Positions 48,294 through 61,594 are shown, counted from the first letter of the stretch. The stretch: 64,000 nt of DNA from Serratia entomophila (GCF_021462285.1 NZ_CP082787.1:1550001-1614000), one strand, 5' to 3'. Numbers and translations: made by a program. Notes: a model not told the origin generated them from the sequence alone.

Positions 48294-48402
48294 TACCCGT
48301 GATACTTGAAGCCGCATCTGTGTTAGCTGCGTGCGTTCACCCCAGTCACTGACTCGGGTCAGCTCCAGGGGACTCTCGCCCTGGCTGCAATTATTCAGGG
48401 TA
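48294..48402. repeat. dispersed palindromic repeat, copy 2
   Basis: 109 bp with outer arms TACCC and GGGTA, the same CCCCAGTCA...CTCCAGGGG frame as copy 1, and core CTGACT-CG-GGTCAG (48349-48362). Bases differ from copy 1 on both sides of the core so pairing is retained. Its end supplies the last codons and stop of the LysR gene. Confidence 0.8.
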
Positions 48403-49314
48403 CATATCGATAACGCCTGGTGAATCTTGTTCGTCGTGTTCAACGGCGGCGGTTTCCGTCTGTTCAATAATCAGCTCTTTCAGCGCGCGCACGTTTGGCC
48501 CGAACGCGTCGCGGCGCCACAGCAGCCAGGTGGCGGTTTCGGCTATCTCCGGCGGCAGGGCGTGCACTTTGACCCGTTCGTGGCCCGGCAGCAGGCTGAG
48601 CACCGAATGCGGGATCATCGCCAGCCCGGCGCCGCTGGCGACGCAGGCCAGCATGGCGTGATAGGACTGGATCTCCATCACCTGGCCCGGCAGCGCGCCT
48701 TCGCGCTTGAACCAGGACTCCAGCCGCAGCCGGTAAGAACAGCTGGCGCGGAAGGCGAACAGCGTCTCTCCCTTGGCGTCTTTGGCGTTGTGGATCGGCG
48801 CATGATCCAGGCAGGAGATCACTACCATGTGTTCGGGAAAGGCGATGCAGCCGTTCAGCTCGTCATATTGCACCGGCCCGTCGACCAGCGCTGCGGCCAG
48901 CGTGCCGGCGCGCACCCGTTCGGTGATCTCGCCGGAGGTGCCGGTGCTCAGCGACAGCGACACTTTGGAAAAGCGCTGGTGGTAAGCCGCCAGCAGCGAG
49001 GGCAGACGGGTGGCGGCGGTGCTTTCCATCGAGCCGATGGCGAAGTTGCCCGCCGGTTCCCCGGCGTGGGTAATGCTCATCGCTTCTTCGCTCAGCGCCA
49101 GAATGCGGTTGGCATAGCACAGAAAATTGTGGCCCATCGGCGACAGGCGCAGGCGCTGTTTTTCACGGATAAACAGATCGGCGCCCAGCTCCTGTTCGAG
49201 CTGACGCAAACGGGTGGTCAGGTTCGAGGGGACGCGGTGCAGCTGTTCGGCGGCACGGGCGACGGAGCCGGTCTCGGCGACGCTGCAGAACATGCGGAGC
49301 TGGGTCAGGTCCAT
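48391..49314 (-). CDS. LysR-family regulator (PtrR/YneJ-like)
   Basis: 307 aa. The HTH region MDLTQLRMFCSVAETGSVARAAEQLHRVPSNLTTRLRQ (in parts) and the effector-domain string FAFRASCSYRLRLESWF are very like E. coli PtrR (YneJ). About 20 extra acidic residues end the protein, and its last residues Tyr-Pro-Glu and stop are encoded by the palindromic repeat. It is divergent from a YbfB/YjiJ-type transporter, its probable target. Confidence 0.88.
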   Translation of the reverse strand: MDLTQLRMFCSVAETGSVARAAEQLHRVPSNLTTRLRQLEQELGADLFIREKQRLRLSPMGHNFLCYANRILALSEEAMSITHAGEPAGNFAIGSMESTAATRLPSLLAAYHQRFSKVSLSLSTGTSGEITERVRAGTLAAALVDGPVQYDELNGCIAFPEHMVVISCLDHAPIHNAKDAKGETLFAFRASCSYRLRLESWFKREGALPGQVMEIQSYHAMLACVASGAGLAMIPHSVLSLLPGHERVKVHALPPEIAETATWLLWRRDAFGPNVRALKELIIEQTETAAVEHDEQDSPGVIDMYPE

Positions 49315-49421
49315 TTACATTCTCTTTTCGTGATGAACTTGATGAGTATTATTCAGTTTTTGTGAGTTTAATACTGCGGCATGATACTCGCAACTTTCTT
49401 TTAACCTGTCGGATACCCTTT

Positions 49422-50579
49422 ATGGCCTTACGCATTGCCTTGAGCGGTTTTGTTGCCCTGATCGTTGCGATGGGCATCGGCCGCTTCGCCTTTACCCCTC
49501 AGGTGCCGCTGATGATAGCCGAGCACCAATTCAGCCTGACCGGCGCAGGGCTGGTGGCGGCGATCAATTACCTCGGCTACCTGTGCGGCGCCTATGATGC
49601 GATGCGCGCCAGCCGCCATGTCGAACGCCGCTTATGGCTGGGCATTTGGGGCGCGGTGGCGCTGACGCTGCTGTCGGCTTTGGTGCAGGGCGAGTGGCTG
49701 CACGGTGCGCTGCGCTTTGTCATCGGCTGGGCCAGCGGCTGGGCGATGGTGCTGGTGGCGGCCTGGACCAACGAACGGCTGGCGCACTACGGCCGGCCGG
49801 CGCTCAGCGCGGCGGTGTTCGCCGGGCCGGGCGTGGGCATTTTCATCAGCGGCATGCTGGCGGTGGGCATCAACGCCCTGACGCTGACGGCTTCGCAGGC
49901 CTGGCTGGCGTATGGCGCCATGGCGCTGGCGCTGGTGGCGGCCATCAGCGCCAACCTGCCGCGGGCCGGCGAGCTGCACCGGCCGAACGTTGCGCCGGAA
50001 CCGCTGCTGCTGACCCCGGCGCTGAAGCGGTTGGTGTGGAGCTACAGCCTGGCCGGTTTCGGCTATATTCTGCCGGCCACTTTCCTGTCGCAAATGGCGG
50101 CGGCGCGCTTCCCCGGCAGCCTGTTCGCCCAATTTGTCTGGCCGGTGTTCGGCGGCGCGGCGGTGTTGGGCATTGCAATCGGCATTCTGACCCGCCATCG
50201 GTTGACCACCCAGAGCCGCCTGGCGCTCACCCTGTGGGTACAGGCGATCGGGGTGTTGAGCGCCGAGGTGGTGCCGGGCGTCGCCGGGCTGGCGTTGGGC
50301 GCTTTGCTCACCGGCGGCGGTTTCCTCAGCGTGGTGCAGCTTTCCATTCAGCACGGGCGTGAGCTGGCGCCAAATCATGCGCGCTATATGGCGGGGCTAT
50401 TGACCACCGGTTATGCGGTGGGGCAGCTGGTCGGCCCGATGCTGTCGGCGCTGTCAACCGCCCTGACCCATCGTCTGGAGCCGGCGTTATATGTCGCCGT
50501 CGCGGCCTTTATCCTGGCCGGCCTGCTGGTGGTGAATACGCCTGCGCGGCAACGCGTGCAAAAACCGTCGCTGCAGTGA
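49422..50579 (+). CDS. YbfB/YjiJ-family MFS transporter
   Basis: About 385 aa, with 12 hydrophobic helices. The N-terminus ALSGFVALIVAMGIGRFAFTPQVPLM (in parts) and the INYLGYLCGAY segment are typical of the YbfB/YjiJ family, whose substrates are unknown. The start at 49422 begins right at the first helix; an upstream in-frame start (49362) would overlap the promoter. Divergent from the PtrR-like regulator. Confidence 0.87.
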   Translation: MALRIALSGFVALIVAMGIGRFAFTPQVPLMIAEHQFSLTGAGLVAAINYLGYLCGAYDAMRASRHVERRLWLGIWGAVALTLLSALVQGEWLHGALRFVIGWASGWAMVLVAAWTNERLAHYGRPALSAAVFAGPGVGIFISGMLAVGINALTLTASQAWLAYGAMALALVAAISANLPRAGELHRPNVAPEPLLLTPALKRLVWSYSLAGFGYILPATFLSQMAAARFPGSLFAQFVWPVFGGAAVLGIAIGILTRHRLTTQSRLALTLWVQAIGVLSAEVVPGVAGLALGALLTGGGFLSVVQLSIQHGRELAPNHARYMAGLLTTGYAVGQLVGPMLSALSTALTHRLEPALYVAVAAFILAGLLVVNTPARQRVQKPSLQ

Positions 50580-50823
50580 TTAAATTCCGTACAAAAAACG
50601 AGGAATACCCGCAGCCCGCCTGATTGTGCTAAATGCGGAGATTTCACCTGCGGATGAAACACAATCACTGGATAATCGCCGCGCTCTCATCTACAGTGGG
50701 ACAAAATCTTGACCGGGATCCCGTTATCAGCGACGGAAACTCTGCCGTCAGGAGAGCAAGAAATCCGTCTGCCGCGTGCCGTAAGGGGCGTATCGGCGGG
50801 TTCAGGTCCGTTGGAGAACATAA

Positions 50824-51489
50824 ATGACATCATTAAGTAAAGAAGCTGCGCTGGTTCATGCTGCGCTGGAAGAGCGCGGTCTGGAAACACCACTGCGCGG
50901 GGAAGTGTTGGATCGTGAAACGCGCAAACGCCGGATTAAAGAGCACATGACGGAAATCATGCAGCTGCTTAATCTCGATCTGTCCGACGACAGCCTGGCG
51001 GAAACGCCGCATCGCATCGCCAAAATGTATGTCGACGAGATTTTTTCCGGCCTGGATTACGCCAATTTCCCAAAAATCACCGTCATCGAAAACAAGATGA
51101 AAGTGGACGAGATGGTGACGGTGCGCGACATTACGCTGACCAGCACCTGCGAGCACCACTTTGTGACCATCGACGGCAAGGCGACAGTCGCCTATATCCC
51201 GAAAGACTCGGTGATTGGCCTGTCGAAGATCAACCGTATCGTGCAGTTCTTCTCGCAGCGCCCGCAGGTGCAAGAGCGTCTGACCCAGCAGATCCTGGTG
51301 GCGTTGCAAACCTTGTTGGGCACCAACAATGTGGCGGTATCTATTGATGCAGTCCATTATTGTGTTAAGGCTCGCGGGATCCGTGATGCGACCAGCGCCA
51401 CTACCACCACTTCGCTGGGGGGGCTGTTCAAGTCCAGCCAGAACACCCGCCAGGAGTTCCTGCGCGCGGTGCGCCATCACCAGGGGTGA
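50824..51489 (+). CDS. folE: GTP cyclohydrolase I
   Basis: 221 aa (E. coli 222). It converts GTP to dihydroneopterin triphosphate, first step of folate synthesis. Zinc ligands: Cys and His in [13 protein letters not shown] and Cys in [14 protein letters not shown]-binding [25 protein letters not shown] (in parts). GGAG upstream. The 244 bp before it hold no gene. A terminator follows. Confidence 0.96.
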   Translation: MTSLSKEAALVHAALEERGLETPLRGEVLDRETRKRRIKEHMTEIMQLLNLDLSDDSLAETPHRIAKMYVDEIFSGLDYANFPKITVIENKMKVDEMVTVRDITLTSTCEHHFVTIDGKATVAYIPKDSVIGLSKINRIVQFFSQRPQVQERLTQQILVALQTLLGTNNVAVSIDAVHYCVKARGIRDATSATTTTSLGGLFKSSQNTRQEFLRAVRHHQG

Positions 51490-51510
51490 TTGGCTCAGAG
51501 TACGGTATCA

Positions 51511-51526
51511 GGCGCCTGCGGGCGCC
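51511..51526 (+). terminator. folE terminator
   Basis: GGCGCC-TGCG-GGCGCC followed by six T, 21 bp after the folE stop and 30 bp before yeiB. Confidence 0.85.
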
Positions 51527-51556
51527 TTTTTAATGAGCGCAATACAGCGGTAAAAA

Positions 51557-52729
51557 ATGAACAATCATCCTCTGCCGCGTATCGCCACGCTGGACTGCGT
51601 GCGCGGTATCGCCATTCTCGGCATTTTATTGCTGAATATCAGCGCCTTTGGCCTGCCAAAGGCCGCCTACCTGAACCCGGCTTACCTGGGGATGCCCGCC
51701 GCGCGCGACGCCTGGGCCTGGGCGCTGCTGGATATTTTCGCCCAGGCCAAGTTCCTGGCGATGTTTGCGCTGCTGTTCGGCGCCGGGCTGCAAATGTTGC
51801 TGCGGCGCGGCAAGAGCTGGATACGCGCCCGGCTGTCGTGGCTGGTGCTGTTTGGCCTCGGCCACGCGATTTTCCTGTGGGATGGCGACATCCTGTTGGC
51901 CTACGGCCTGATCGGGCTGGTGTGCTGGCGGATGATCCGCGAAGCCAGGGAAACCTTCCAGCTGCTGAAAACCGGCGTGGTGCTGTATCTGATCGGTGTG
52001 GCGGTGCTGTTGCTGCTGGGCTTCATTTCGCACGGCGAGCCGGGCAGCTTCTGGCAACCCGGCGTGGCTGAGCTGCAGTATGAGAAATTCTGGAAGCTGC
52101 AGGGCGGCTTCGAAGCCTGGCGCAGCCGCGCCGATTTGCTGTCTTCCAGCCTGTTGGCCATCGGCGCTCAGTACGGCTGGGAGCTGGCGGGGCTGATGCT
52201 GTTCGGCGCCGGGTTGATGCGCAGCGGCTGGCTGCGCGGCAGTTATTCGCCGGGTTACTATCGGCGCCAGGCGGCCTGGCTGATACCGCTTTCATTGGCG
52301 ATCCAACTGCCGGCGGTGGCGCTGCAGTGGCATCTGCATTGGGACTACCGCTGGAGCGGTTTTTTGCTGCAGGTGCCGCGTGAGCTGGGCGCGCCGCTGC
52401 AGGCGATGGGCTATCTGGCGCTGTGTTACGGTTTCTGGCCTCTGTTGTCGCGCCTGCGGATTGCCCATTGGCTGGCGCAGGTGGGGCGCATGGCGCTGAG
52501 CAATTACCTGCTGCAGACGCTGATATGCACCACGCTGTTTTACCGTTTCGGCCTGTACTCGCAGTTTGATCGGCTGCAGCTGCTGGCGTTCGTGCCGCTG
52601 GTTTGGTTGGCTAACCTGTTGTTTTCCAATCTTTGGCTGCGCTATTTTGCTCAGGGGCCGGCCGAATGGCTGTGGCGCCGGTTGACGCTGATGGCCGCCG
52701 GCAAGGCGGAGCCGAAAATACAGAATTGA
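51557..52729 (+). CDS. yeiB: DUF418/YeiB-family membrane protein
   Basis: 390 aa (E. coli YeiB 385) with about ten hydrophobic helices. Starts RIATLDCVRGIAILGILLLN as in the acyltransferase-3/DUF418 superfamily; the C-terminal DUF418 part has GRMALSNYLLQTLICTTLF (in parts). Function unknown, perhaps envelope-related acyl transfer. Position between folE and galS is conserved with E. coli. Confidence 0.93.
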   Translation: MNNHPLPRIATLDCVRGIAILGILLLNISAFGLPKAAYLNPAYLGMPAARDAWAWALLDIFAQAKFLAMFALLFGAGLQMLLRRGKSWIRARLSWLVLFGLGHAIFLWDGDILLAYGLIGLVCWRMIREARETFQLLKTGVVLYLIGVAVLLLLGFISHGEPGSFWQPGVAELQYEKFWKLQGGFEAWRSRADLLSSSLLAIGAQYGWELAGLMLFGAGLMRSGWLRGSYSPGYYRRQAAWLIPLSLAIQLPAVALQWHLHWDYRWSGFLLQVPRELGAPLQAMGYLALCYGFWPLLSRLRIAHWLAQVGRMALSNYLLQTLICTTLFYRFGLYSQFDRLQLLAFVPLVWLANLLFSNLWLRYFAQGPAEWLWRRLTLMAAGKAEPKIQN

Positions 52730-52756
52730 GATCTGGCGCAGGCAGGTTAAAAAAAT

Positions 52757-52791
52757 GTATGTAAACGTTTTCTTTCCTGTGACGCAATTCA
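52757..52791 (+). promoter_or_regulatory. Gal-type operator and CRP site upstream of galS
   Basis: ATGTAAACGTTTTCTT at 52757-52772 resembles the GalR/GalS operator core GTAANCGTTT. TGTGA-CGCAAT-TCACG at 52776-52791 matches the CRP consensus except the last base. Located 68-102 bp before galS, implying autoregulation and cAMP control. Confidence 0.75.
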
Positions 52792-52858
52792 CGCAGGGGA
52801 GGATGACAAACGGGGTAGGATAGCGCCACTGGCAACCACCCCGACCTCAGGATCCCGC

Positions 52859-53896
52859 ATGCCTCCTGCTCACCCGATCACCATCCGCGACGTGGCGAAA
52901 CGCGCCGGCGTGTCCGTGGCGACCGTCTCCCGCGTGCTGAACAACAGCGCGCTGACCAGTAAAGACACGCGCGAGCTGGTGCTGCAGGCGGTGGCGGCGC
53001 TGGGTTACCGGCCCAACGCCAACGCCCAGGCGTTGGCTACCCAGAGCAGCGATACGCTCGGCGTGGTGGTCATGGACGTGTCCGATCCCTTCTTTGGCGC
53101 GCTGGTGAAAGCGGTAGACACAGTGGCGCAAAAACACCACAAATATCTGCTGATCGGCAACAGTTACCATCAGGCGGACAAAGAGCGCCACGCCATCGAA
53201 GTGCTGATCCGCCAGCGCTGCAATGCCTTGATAGTCCATGCAAAAGCCCTAAGCGATGCCGAACTGATCGGCTTTCTCGATCAGGTGCCGGGCATGGTGT
53301 TGATCAACCGCATCATTGCCGGCTACGCGCACCGCTGCGTTGGCCTGGACAACGTCTGCGGCGCCGAAATGGCGCTGCGCCTGCTGTTGTCGCAGGGGCA
53401 TCAACGCATTGGCTATCTGGGTTCCAACCATCCGATTGAGGACGGACCGCTGCGCCAGCAGGGCTACACGCAGGCGATGGCCGCTGCGGGGTTGGCGATG
53501 CCCGACAGCTGGCGCGCTTACGGCTCTCCGGATCTGCAGGGCGGGGAGGCGGCGATGGTCGAGCTGCTGGGGCGCAATCTGCATCTGAGCGCGGTGTTCG
53601 CCTATAACGACGCCATGGCGGCCGGCGCCATGGCGGTGCTGAAAGAAAACGGTATCACGGTACCCCAGCATTTCTCGCTGGTGGGCTTCGACGATATCCC
53701 GATCGCCCGTTACACCAGCCCTAAACTCACCACGGTGCGCTACCCGATCGTTTCCATGGCCACGCTGGCCACCGAGCTGGCGTTGCAGGGCGCAGCGGGC
53801 CTGGCGGAGCCGCAGACCTCGCATTTATTCATGCCGACGCTGGTGCGGCGCCATTCCGTCGCTCCTTGGCAAAGTGAGGCGACGGTCACTCTCTGA
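52859..53896 (+). CDS. galS: mgl operon repressor (LacI family)
   Basis: 345 aa (E. coli GalS 346). The [23 protein letters not shown] is followed by the hinge and a sugar-binding domain ([29 protein letters not shown]). It represses mglBAC and itself in the absence of galactose or fucose. It sits directly upstream of mglB. GalS rather than GalR is chosen from the mgl linkage. Confidence 0.94.
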   Translation: MPPAHPITIRDVAKRAGVSVATVSRVLNNSALTSKDTRELVLQAVAALGYRPNANAQALATQSSDTLGVVVMDVSDPFFGALVKAVDTVAQKHHKYLLIGNSYHQADKERHAIEVLIRQRCNALIVHAKALSDAELIGFLDQVPGMVLINRIIAGYAHRCVGLDNVCGAEMALRLLLSQGHQRIGYLGSNHPIEDGPLRQQGYTQAMAAAGLAMPDSWRAYGSPDLQGGEAAMVELLGRNLHLSAVFAYNDAMAAGAMAVLKENGITVPQHFSLVGFDDIPIARYTSPKLTTVRYPIVSMATLATELALQGAAGLAEPQTSHLFMPTLVRRHSVAPWQSEATVTL

Positions 53897-53908
53897 ACAT
53901 TTAACCTT

Positions 53909-53969
53909 GTGTAACCGTTTTCAATCTGTGAGAAAATTCACAGATTATTAACATCGCGCCGTCTATGCT
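53909..53969 (+). promoter_or_regulatory. mglB promoter: GalS operator, CRP site and -10
   Basis: GTGTAACCGTTTTCAA at 53909-53924 fits the Gal operator. TGTGA-GAAAAT-TCACA at 53927-53942 is a perfect CRP consensus core. A -10-like TATGCT lies at 53964-53969, which puts the CRP centre near -41.5, the class II position. Confidence 0.88.
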
Positions 53970-54160
53970 CTAGGCGTTTTCCGGCGCAAAGGCACTTGCC
54001 GCTGCAATTTTTACCTCGCGCTGACACAGCATTTCTCGGGAATAACAGATACCCACGGACGACAGGTTTTTATTGGAACTGCCAGGCCCTGGGGGTGCGC
54101 GCACCGCCGGCTTCTTGGCTCAATAACGAGTAAGACCCTACACAGAACCGGAGACAGACA

Positions 54161-55153
54161 ATGAATAAGAAGGTTTTCACCCTGGCCGCAACGGCCGCCG
54201 CGATGATGTTCGGCGCCGCAGCCCATGCAGATACCCGTATTGGCGTCACGATTTATAAATACGACGACAACTTTATGTCGGTGGTGCGCAAAGCGATCGA
54301 GAAGGACGCCAAGGCTTCTCCGGACATCACCCTGTTGATGAATGACTCCCAAAACGACCAGTCCAAGCAGAACGATCAGATCGACGTGCTGTTGGCCAAG
54401 GGCGTAAAAGCGTTGGCGATCAACCTGGTTGACCCGGCCGCCGCCCCGGTGGTTATCGATAAGGCGCGCGCAAACGATATCCCGATCGTGTTCTACAACA
54501 AAGAACCTTCCCGCAAGGCGCTGGACAGCTATGACAAGGCCTACTACGTCGGCACCGATTCCAAAGAGTCCGGCGTGATCCAGGGCGAGCTGATCGCCAA
54601 ACACTGGCAGGCCAACCCGGCCTGGGACCTGAACAAAGACGGCCAGATCCAATACGTGTTGCTGAAAGGCGAGCCGGGCCACCCGGATGCCGAAGCGCGC
54701 ACCACCTACGTGGTGAAAACGCTGAACGACAAGGGCATCAAGACCCAGCAGCTGCAGATGGATACCGCCATGTGGGACACCGCGCAGGCGAAAGACAAAA
54801 TGGACGCCTGGCTGTCTGGTCCGAATGCCAACAAGATTGAAGTGGTGATCGCCAACAACGACGCCATGGCGATGGGCGCGGTGGAAGCGCTGAAGGCCCA
54901 CAACAAGTCGAGCATTCCGGTGTTCGGCGTGGATGCGCTGCCTGAAGCCCTGGCGCTGGTGAAATCCGGTGCGATGGCCGGCACGGTGCTGAACGACGCC
55001 GACAACCAGGCTAAAGCCACCTTCGAGCTGGCGAAAAACCTGGCAGCCGGCAAACCGGCCGCCGATGGCACTCAATACAAGATTGAAAACAAGGTCGTGC
55101 GCATTCCTTACGTTGGCGTAGATAAAGACAACCTGTCTCAGTTTGTGAAGTAA
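54161..55153 (+). CDS. mglB: galactose/methyl-galactoside-binding periplasmic protein
   Basis: 330 aa (E. coli 332). Signal peptide ends near AAHA. Glucose/galactose-binding fold with the calcium-binding loop in DLNKDGQIQ and sugar contacts in [13 protein letters not shown] and [12 protein letters not shown]. It feeds MglA/MglC and interacts with the Trg chemoreceptor in E. coli. GGAG upstream. A hairpin follows. Confidence 0.97.
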   Translation: MNKKVFTLAATAAAMMFGAAAHADTRIGVTIYKYDDNFMSVVRKAIEKDAKASPDITLLMNDSQNDQSKQNDQIDVLLAKGVKALAINLVDPAAAPVVIDKARANDIPIVFYNKEPSRKALDSYDKAYYVGTDSKESGVIQGELIAKHWQANPAWDLNKDGQIQYVLLKGEPGHPDAEARTTYVVKTLNDKGIKTQQLQMDTAMWDTAQAKDKMDAWLSGPNANKIEVVIANNDAMAMGAVEALKAHNKSSIPVFGVDALPEALALVKSGAMAGTVLNDADNQAKATFELAKNLAAGKPAADGTQYKIENKVVRIPYVGVDKDNLSQFVK

Positions 55154-55180
55154 CCGTTGAGATAACGCGTAATGACCCCA

Positions 55181-55210
55181 CCGGCGGCGCCAACACCAGG
55201 AAACCGCCGG
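55181..55210 (+). promoter_or_regulatory. intercistronic hairpin between mglB and mglA
   Basis: CCGGCGG (55181-55187) and CCGCCGG (55204-55210), extended by CCCC and GGGG one base further out. No T-run. It probably stabilises or partially terminates the mglB message, giving excess binding protein. Confidence 0.65.
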
Positions 55211-55253
55211 CGGGGAAATTTAAGATTAAAAGACCGATAAGCCAGGTGTATTT

Positions 55254-56762
55254 ATGGCCGACAGCCCACGCGAATTTCTGCTGGAAATGACGGATATCAA
55301 CAAGTCTTTTCCCGGCGTCAAGGCATTGGATAATGTGAACCTGCGCGTTCGCCCGCACTCCATTCATGCATTAATGGGGGAAAACGGCGCCGGGAAATCG
55401 ACGTTATTGAAATGCCTGTTTGGCATTTATAAAAAAGACAGCGGCAGCATCGTTTTCCAGGGGAAAGAAGTGGACTTCAAGAGCTCGAAAGAGGCTTTGG
55501 AGCACGGCGTTTCCATGGTGCACCAGGAACTGAACCTGGTGCTGCAGCGCACCGTGATGGACAACATGTGGCTGGGGCGTTACCCGACCAAGGGCATGTT
55601 CGTCGATCAGGAAAAAATGCTGAAAGACACTCAGGCCATCTTCGACGAGCTGGATATCGACATCAACCCGCGCGACAAAGTGGGCACCCTGTCGGTATCG
55701 CAGATGCAGATGATCGAAATCGCCAAGGCGTTTTCCTACGACGCCAAGATTGTGATTATGGACGAACCGACCTCCTCGCTGACGGAAAAAGAGGTGAACC
55801 ACCTGTTCACCATTATCCGCAAGCTGAAAGAGCGCGGTTGCGGCATCGTTTACATTTCCCACAAGATGGAAGAGATCTTCCAGCTGTGCGATGAGATAAC
55901 CGTGCTGCGTGACGGCCAGTGGATCGCCACCCAGCCGCTGGAAGGGCTGGATATGGACAAGATCATCGCCATGATGGTCGGCCGTTCGCTCAGCCAGCGC
56001 TTCCCCGACAGGCAGAATACGCCGGGAGAGGTGATTCTGGAGGTGAAAAATCTGACTTCGCTGCGCCAGCCTTCCATCCGCGATGTGTCTTTCGATCTGC
56101 ATCAGGGGGAGATCCTCGGCATCGCCGGGCTGGTGGGCGCCAAACGCACCGACATCCTGGAAACCCTGTTCGGCATCCGCGAAAAGGTGGCGGGCACCAT
56201 CAGGCTGCACGGCAAGCCGATCAACAACCACTCGGCCAATGAAGCCATCAACCACGGTTTTGCGCTGGTGACCGAAGAGCGCCGCTCTACCGGCATCTAC
56301 GCCTACCTGGACGTGGGTTTCAACTCGCTGATCTCCAATATCCGCAATTACAAAAACAGGATTGGCCTGCTGGACAACGCCCGCATGAAGAGCGACACCC
56401 AGTGGGTGATCGACGCCATGCGGGTTAAAACGCCGGGACACCACACCCATATCGGTTCGTTGTCCGGCGGCAACCAGCAGAAGGTGATCATCGGCCGTTG
56501 GCTGCTCACCCAACCGGAAATCCTGATGCTGGACGAGCCGACGCGCGGCATCGATGTGGGCGCCAAGTTCGAGATTTATCAGCTGATGACCGAGCTGGCG
56601 AAAAAGGGCAAGGGGATCATTATTGTCTCGTCCGAAATGCCGGAGCTTTTGGGAATTACCGACAGAATACTGGTGATGAGTAATGGTCAGGTTGCGGGCA
56701 TCGTTAACACCAAACAGACCTCGCAAAATGAAATCTTACGTCTCGCATCCCTGCACCTTTAA
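55254..56762 (+). CDS. mglA: galactose/methyl-galactoside ABC transporter, ATP-binding protein
   Basis: 502 aa (E. coli 506), two tandem ABC domains of the sugar-import class. First Walker [10 protein letters not shown] with signature [14 protein letters not shown]; second site degenerate ([11 protein letters not shown]), with signature [14 protein letters not shown] and [13 protein letters not shown]. Second Walker A loss is normal for the family. It energises MglC. Confidence 0.96.
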   Translation: MADSPREFLLEMTDINKSFPGVKALDNVNLRVRPHSIHALMGENGAGKSTLLKCLFGIYKKDSGSIVFQGKEVDFKSSKEALEHGVSMVHQELNLVLQRTVMDNMWLGRYPTKGMFVDQEKMLKDTQAIFDELDIDINPRDKVGTLSVSQMQMIEIAKAFSYDAKIVIMDEPTSSLTEKEVNHLFTIIRKLKERGCGIVYISHKMEEIFQLCDEITVLRDGQWIATQPLEGLDMDKIIAMMVGRSLSQRFPDRQNTPGEVILEVKNLTSLRQPSIRDVSFDLHQGEILGIAGLVGAKRTDILETLFGIREKVAGTIRLHGKPINNHSANEAINHGFALVTEERRSTGIYAYLDVGFNSLISNIRNYKNRIGLLDNARMKSDTQWVIDAMRVKTPGHHTHIGSLSGGNQQKVIIGRWLLTQPEILMLDEPTRGIDVGAKFEIYQLMTELAKKGKGIIIVSSEMPELLGITDRILVMSNGQVAGIVNTKQTSQNEILRLASLHL

Positions 56763-56773
56763 GGATCAGAATT

Positions 56774-57784
56774 ATGAACGCGCTGAATAAAAAAACTTTG
56801 TTCACCTACTTCAAGGAAGGTGGCATTTACGTGGTATTGCTGGTGCTGCTGGCGATCATTATTATCCAGGACCCGACCTTCCTCAGCCTGATGAACCTGA
56901 GCAACATCCTGACCCAATCCTCGGTGCGCATCATCATCGCGCTGGGCGTGGCCGGGCTGATTGTTACCCAGGGCACCGACCTGTCCGCCGGGCGCCAGGT
57001 CGGTTTGGCGGCGGTGGTGGCGGCGACGCTGCTGCAGTCGATGGATAACGTCAACAAGGTGTTTCCGCATATGGAAACCTGGTCGATCCCGCTGGTGATC
57101 CTGCTGGTGTGCGCCGTGGGCGCGGTGATCGGCCTGGTGAACGGCCTGATTATCGCCTACCTCAACGTGACGCCGTTCATTACCACGCTGGGCACCATGA
57201 TCATCGTTTACGGCATCAACTCGCTGTATTACGACTCGGTAGGCGCTTCGCCGGTAGCGGGCTTTGATCCGAAGTTCTCGACCTTCGCCCAGGGTTTCCT
57301 GCGCTTCGGCGACTTCAAGCTGTCGTACATTACCTTCTATGCCGTGATAGCCATCCTGTTCGTGTGGATCCTGTGGAACAAGACCCGCTTCGGCAAAAAT
57401 ATCTTCGCCATCGGCGGCAATCCGGAAGCGGCCAAGGTCTCCGGTGTCAACGTGCCGTTGAACCTGATCATGATCTATGCGCTGTCCGGCGTGTTCTACG
57501 CCTTCGGCGGCCTGCTGGAGGCGGGGCGCATCGGCAGCGCCACCAACAACCTCGGCTTTATGTATGAGTTGGACGCCATCGCCGCCTGCGTGGTGGGGGG
57601 CGTGTCCTTCGCCGGCGGGGTGGGTACGGTGCTGGGGGTGGTGACCGGGGTGATTATCTTCACCGTCATCAACTACGGGCTGACCTATATCGGCATCAAC
57701 CCTTACTGGCAGTACATTATCAAGGGCAGCATCATCATCTTCGCGGTGGCGCTGGACTCGCTGAAGTACGCCAAGAAGAAGTAA
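56774..57784 (+). CDS. mglC: galactose/methyl-galactoside ABC transporter permease
   Basis: 336 aa (E. coli 336), a RbsC-type permease with about ten helices. GVAGLIVTQGTDLSAGRQVGL and GGNPEAAKVSGVNVPLNLIM (in parts) are family hallmarks. It lies 11 bp after mglA, and the operon terminates just after it. Confidence 0.96.
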   Translation: MNALNKKTLFTYFKEGGIYVVLLVLLAIIIIQDPTFLSLMNLSNILTQSSVRIIIALGVAGLIVTQGTDLSAGRQVGLAAVVAATLLQSMDNVNKVFPHMETWSIPLVILLVCAVGAVIGLVNGLIIAYLNVTPFITTLGTMIIVYGINSLYYDSVGASPVAGFDPKFSTFAQGFLRFGDFKLSYITFYAVIAILFVWILWNKTRFGKNIFAIGGNPEAAKVSGVNVPLNLIMIYALSGVFYAFGGLLEAGRIGSATNNLGFMYELDAIAACVVGGVSFAGGVGTVLGVVTGVIIFTVINYGLTYIGINPYWQYIIKGSIIIFAVALDSLKYAKKK

Positions 57785-57805
57785 GCCGCCTCGTAAAAAG
57801 CACAA

Positions 57806-57824
57806 CGGCCAGCATTGCTGGCCG
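57806..57824 (+). terminator. mglBAC terminator
   Basis: CGGCCAGC-ATT-GCTGGCCG followed by TTTTTA, 21 bp after the mglC stop; also placed to end the convergent sanA. Confidence 0.88.
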
Positions 57825-57847
57825 TTTTTATTGGTATAGCTGCAACG

Positions 57848-58600
<753 letters not shown>

Positions 58601-58721
58601 TTACGCGCTCGGGGGCTGAAAAGATGGATCAAGGCTACTTTACCTGACAGGCTGAAGCAAGCCGTCCGCCGCCTGAAGCACGCGCAATGCCGCATTTTTC
58701 GGCGGTTTGGCGCATAAAAAA

Positions 58722-58739
58722 GGCCCGGTGTGCCGGGCC
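58722..58739 (-). terminator. maeA terminator
   Basis: GGCCCGG-CACA-CCGGGCC on the minus strand followed by six T (58716-58721), 22 bp after the maeA stop. Confidence 0.88.
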
Positions 58740-58760
58740 TTGCTTTTTGGTGCGCGCAAA

Positions 58761-60470
<1,710 letters not shown>

Positions 60471-60644
60471 TTACGTATCAGATAACTTTATTGCTGCCGA
60501 TCCTAAAAGATAGGGAGAATATGTACAGCATTTGTTGCGAAATGATGAACCAGGTTGGCGTAATTATCGACAATCAAATGATTTTTTAACTAAAGAAAGT
60601 GTTTTGGAAGATGAATGGCATTGTATTTGGCGGGCCGGGCTGTT

Positions 60645-60672
60645 AATGGCGGAACCGGGCGGCTCCGCCATT
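60645..60672 (-). terminator. possible cdd terminator
   Basis: AATGGCGGA and TCCGCCATT, a perfect 9-bp stem next to the cdd stop. The T-run on the minus strand is weak (AACAG), so it may be an mRNA-end stem rather than a full terminator. Confidence 0.5.
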
Positions 60673-60678
60673 GGCCGG

Positions 60679-61563
60679 TCAGAAGCTGATACGGCTGACG
60701 TTCTGGCAGCCCAGGGCTTCCAGGGTGGCGCGGGTGGCATCCCACTGGCTGAAAATGGCGCCCTGCGGTTCGGCCAGCACGGCGCGGCGGATCTTCAGAC
60801 AGTCGCCGCCCGAAACGTTGAGCAGGATCAGCGCGGCCTGCAGCGGCGGCAGGCTTGGGTTGAAGGCGGCGTTCTCGGCATAGCGGCCGGCATACAGCGT
60901 GCCGTCTTCGGCTTCCAGCGCCACGCCGCTGTGGGCGTTGCTGTACGGCGCGTGGCTTTGGTTGGCCGCCGCCAATGCGGCCTGCGCCAACGGCTCGGTC
61001 AGCGCCAACTGATAGCCGTGGTCAACCTGGTCCATCAGCAGCGTGGTGATATCCAGATCTTTCGGGCCGAAGGCATCCGGCAGGTAATCCGCCAGCGTTG
61101 CCGGCGCACGGCCCGGCAGGCGGATCTGCAGGCCGGCGCCGCTGTTCAGCTCATTCATAAACTGCCGGCAGTGGCCGCACGGCGTGTAGTTGACGGTGAT
61201 GGAGGCCAGCGCCGCTTCACCGCGCAGCCAGGCGTGCGTCACCGCGCACTGCTCGGCATGCACCGTTTGCTGCATCGGCGCGCCGCTGAATTCCATATTG
61301 GCGCCAAAGTACAGGTTGCCGCTCTGCCCACGGGCGATGGCGCCGACGTGAAAATGCGAAATCGGCGTTAACGAGCAGGCCGCCGCCAAAGGCAGCAGGG
61401 CAAATGCCAGGGCATCATCATCCAGCCCGCTGTGCTGCCGGATCGCTTCCGCCTGCTCAGCCGTGAACATCGCCGGAAAATCAGGCGCATCGAGATAAGG
61501 CAGCAGGGCGGATTGCAATGTCGCGGACAGTTCGCTGAAGGCGGTGTGAAAACGCGGGTGCAT
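60679..61563 (-). CDS. cdd: cytidine deaminase
   Basis: 294 aa (E. coli 294), the long dimeric form with a catalytic N-domain and a pseudo-repeat C-domain. Zinc site: His and catalytic Glu in [12 protein letters not shown] and the Cys pair in [12 protein letters not shown]. It deaminates cytidine and deoxycytidine. A CRP-type site lies upstream, and yohK/yohJ precede it as in E. coli. Confidence 0.96.
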   Translation of the reverse strand: MHPRFHTAFSELSATLQSALLPYLDAPDFPAMFTAEQAEAIRQHSGLDDDALAFALLPLAAACSLTPISHFHVGAIARGQSGNLYFGANMEFSGAPMQQTVHAEQCAVTHAWLRGEAALASITVNYTPCGHCRQFMNELNSGAGLQIRLPGRAPATLADYLPDAFGPKDLDITTLLMDQVDHGYQLALTEPLAQAALAAANQSHAPYSNAHSGVALEAEDGTLYAGRYAENAAFNPSLPPLQAALILLNVSGGDCLKIRRAVLAEPQGAIFSQWDATRATLEALGCQNVSRISF

Positions 61564-61594
61564 AGAAAGTCTCTCTACGGGTTAACGGGATAAC

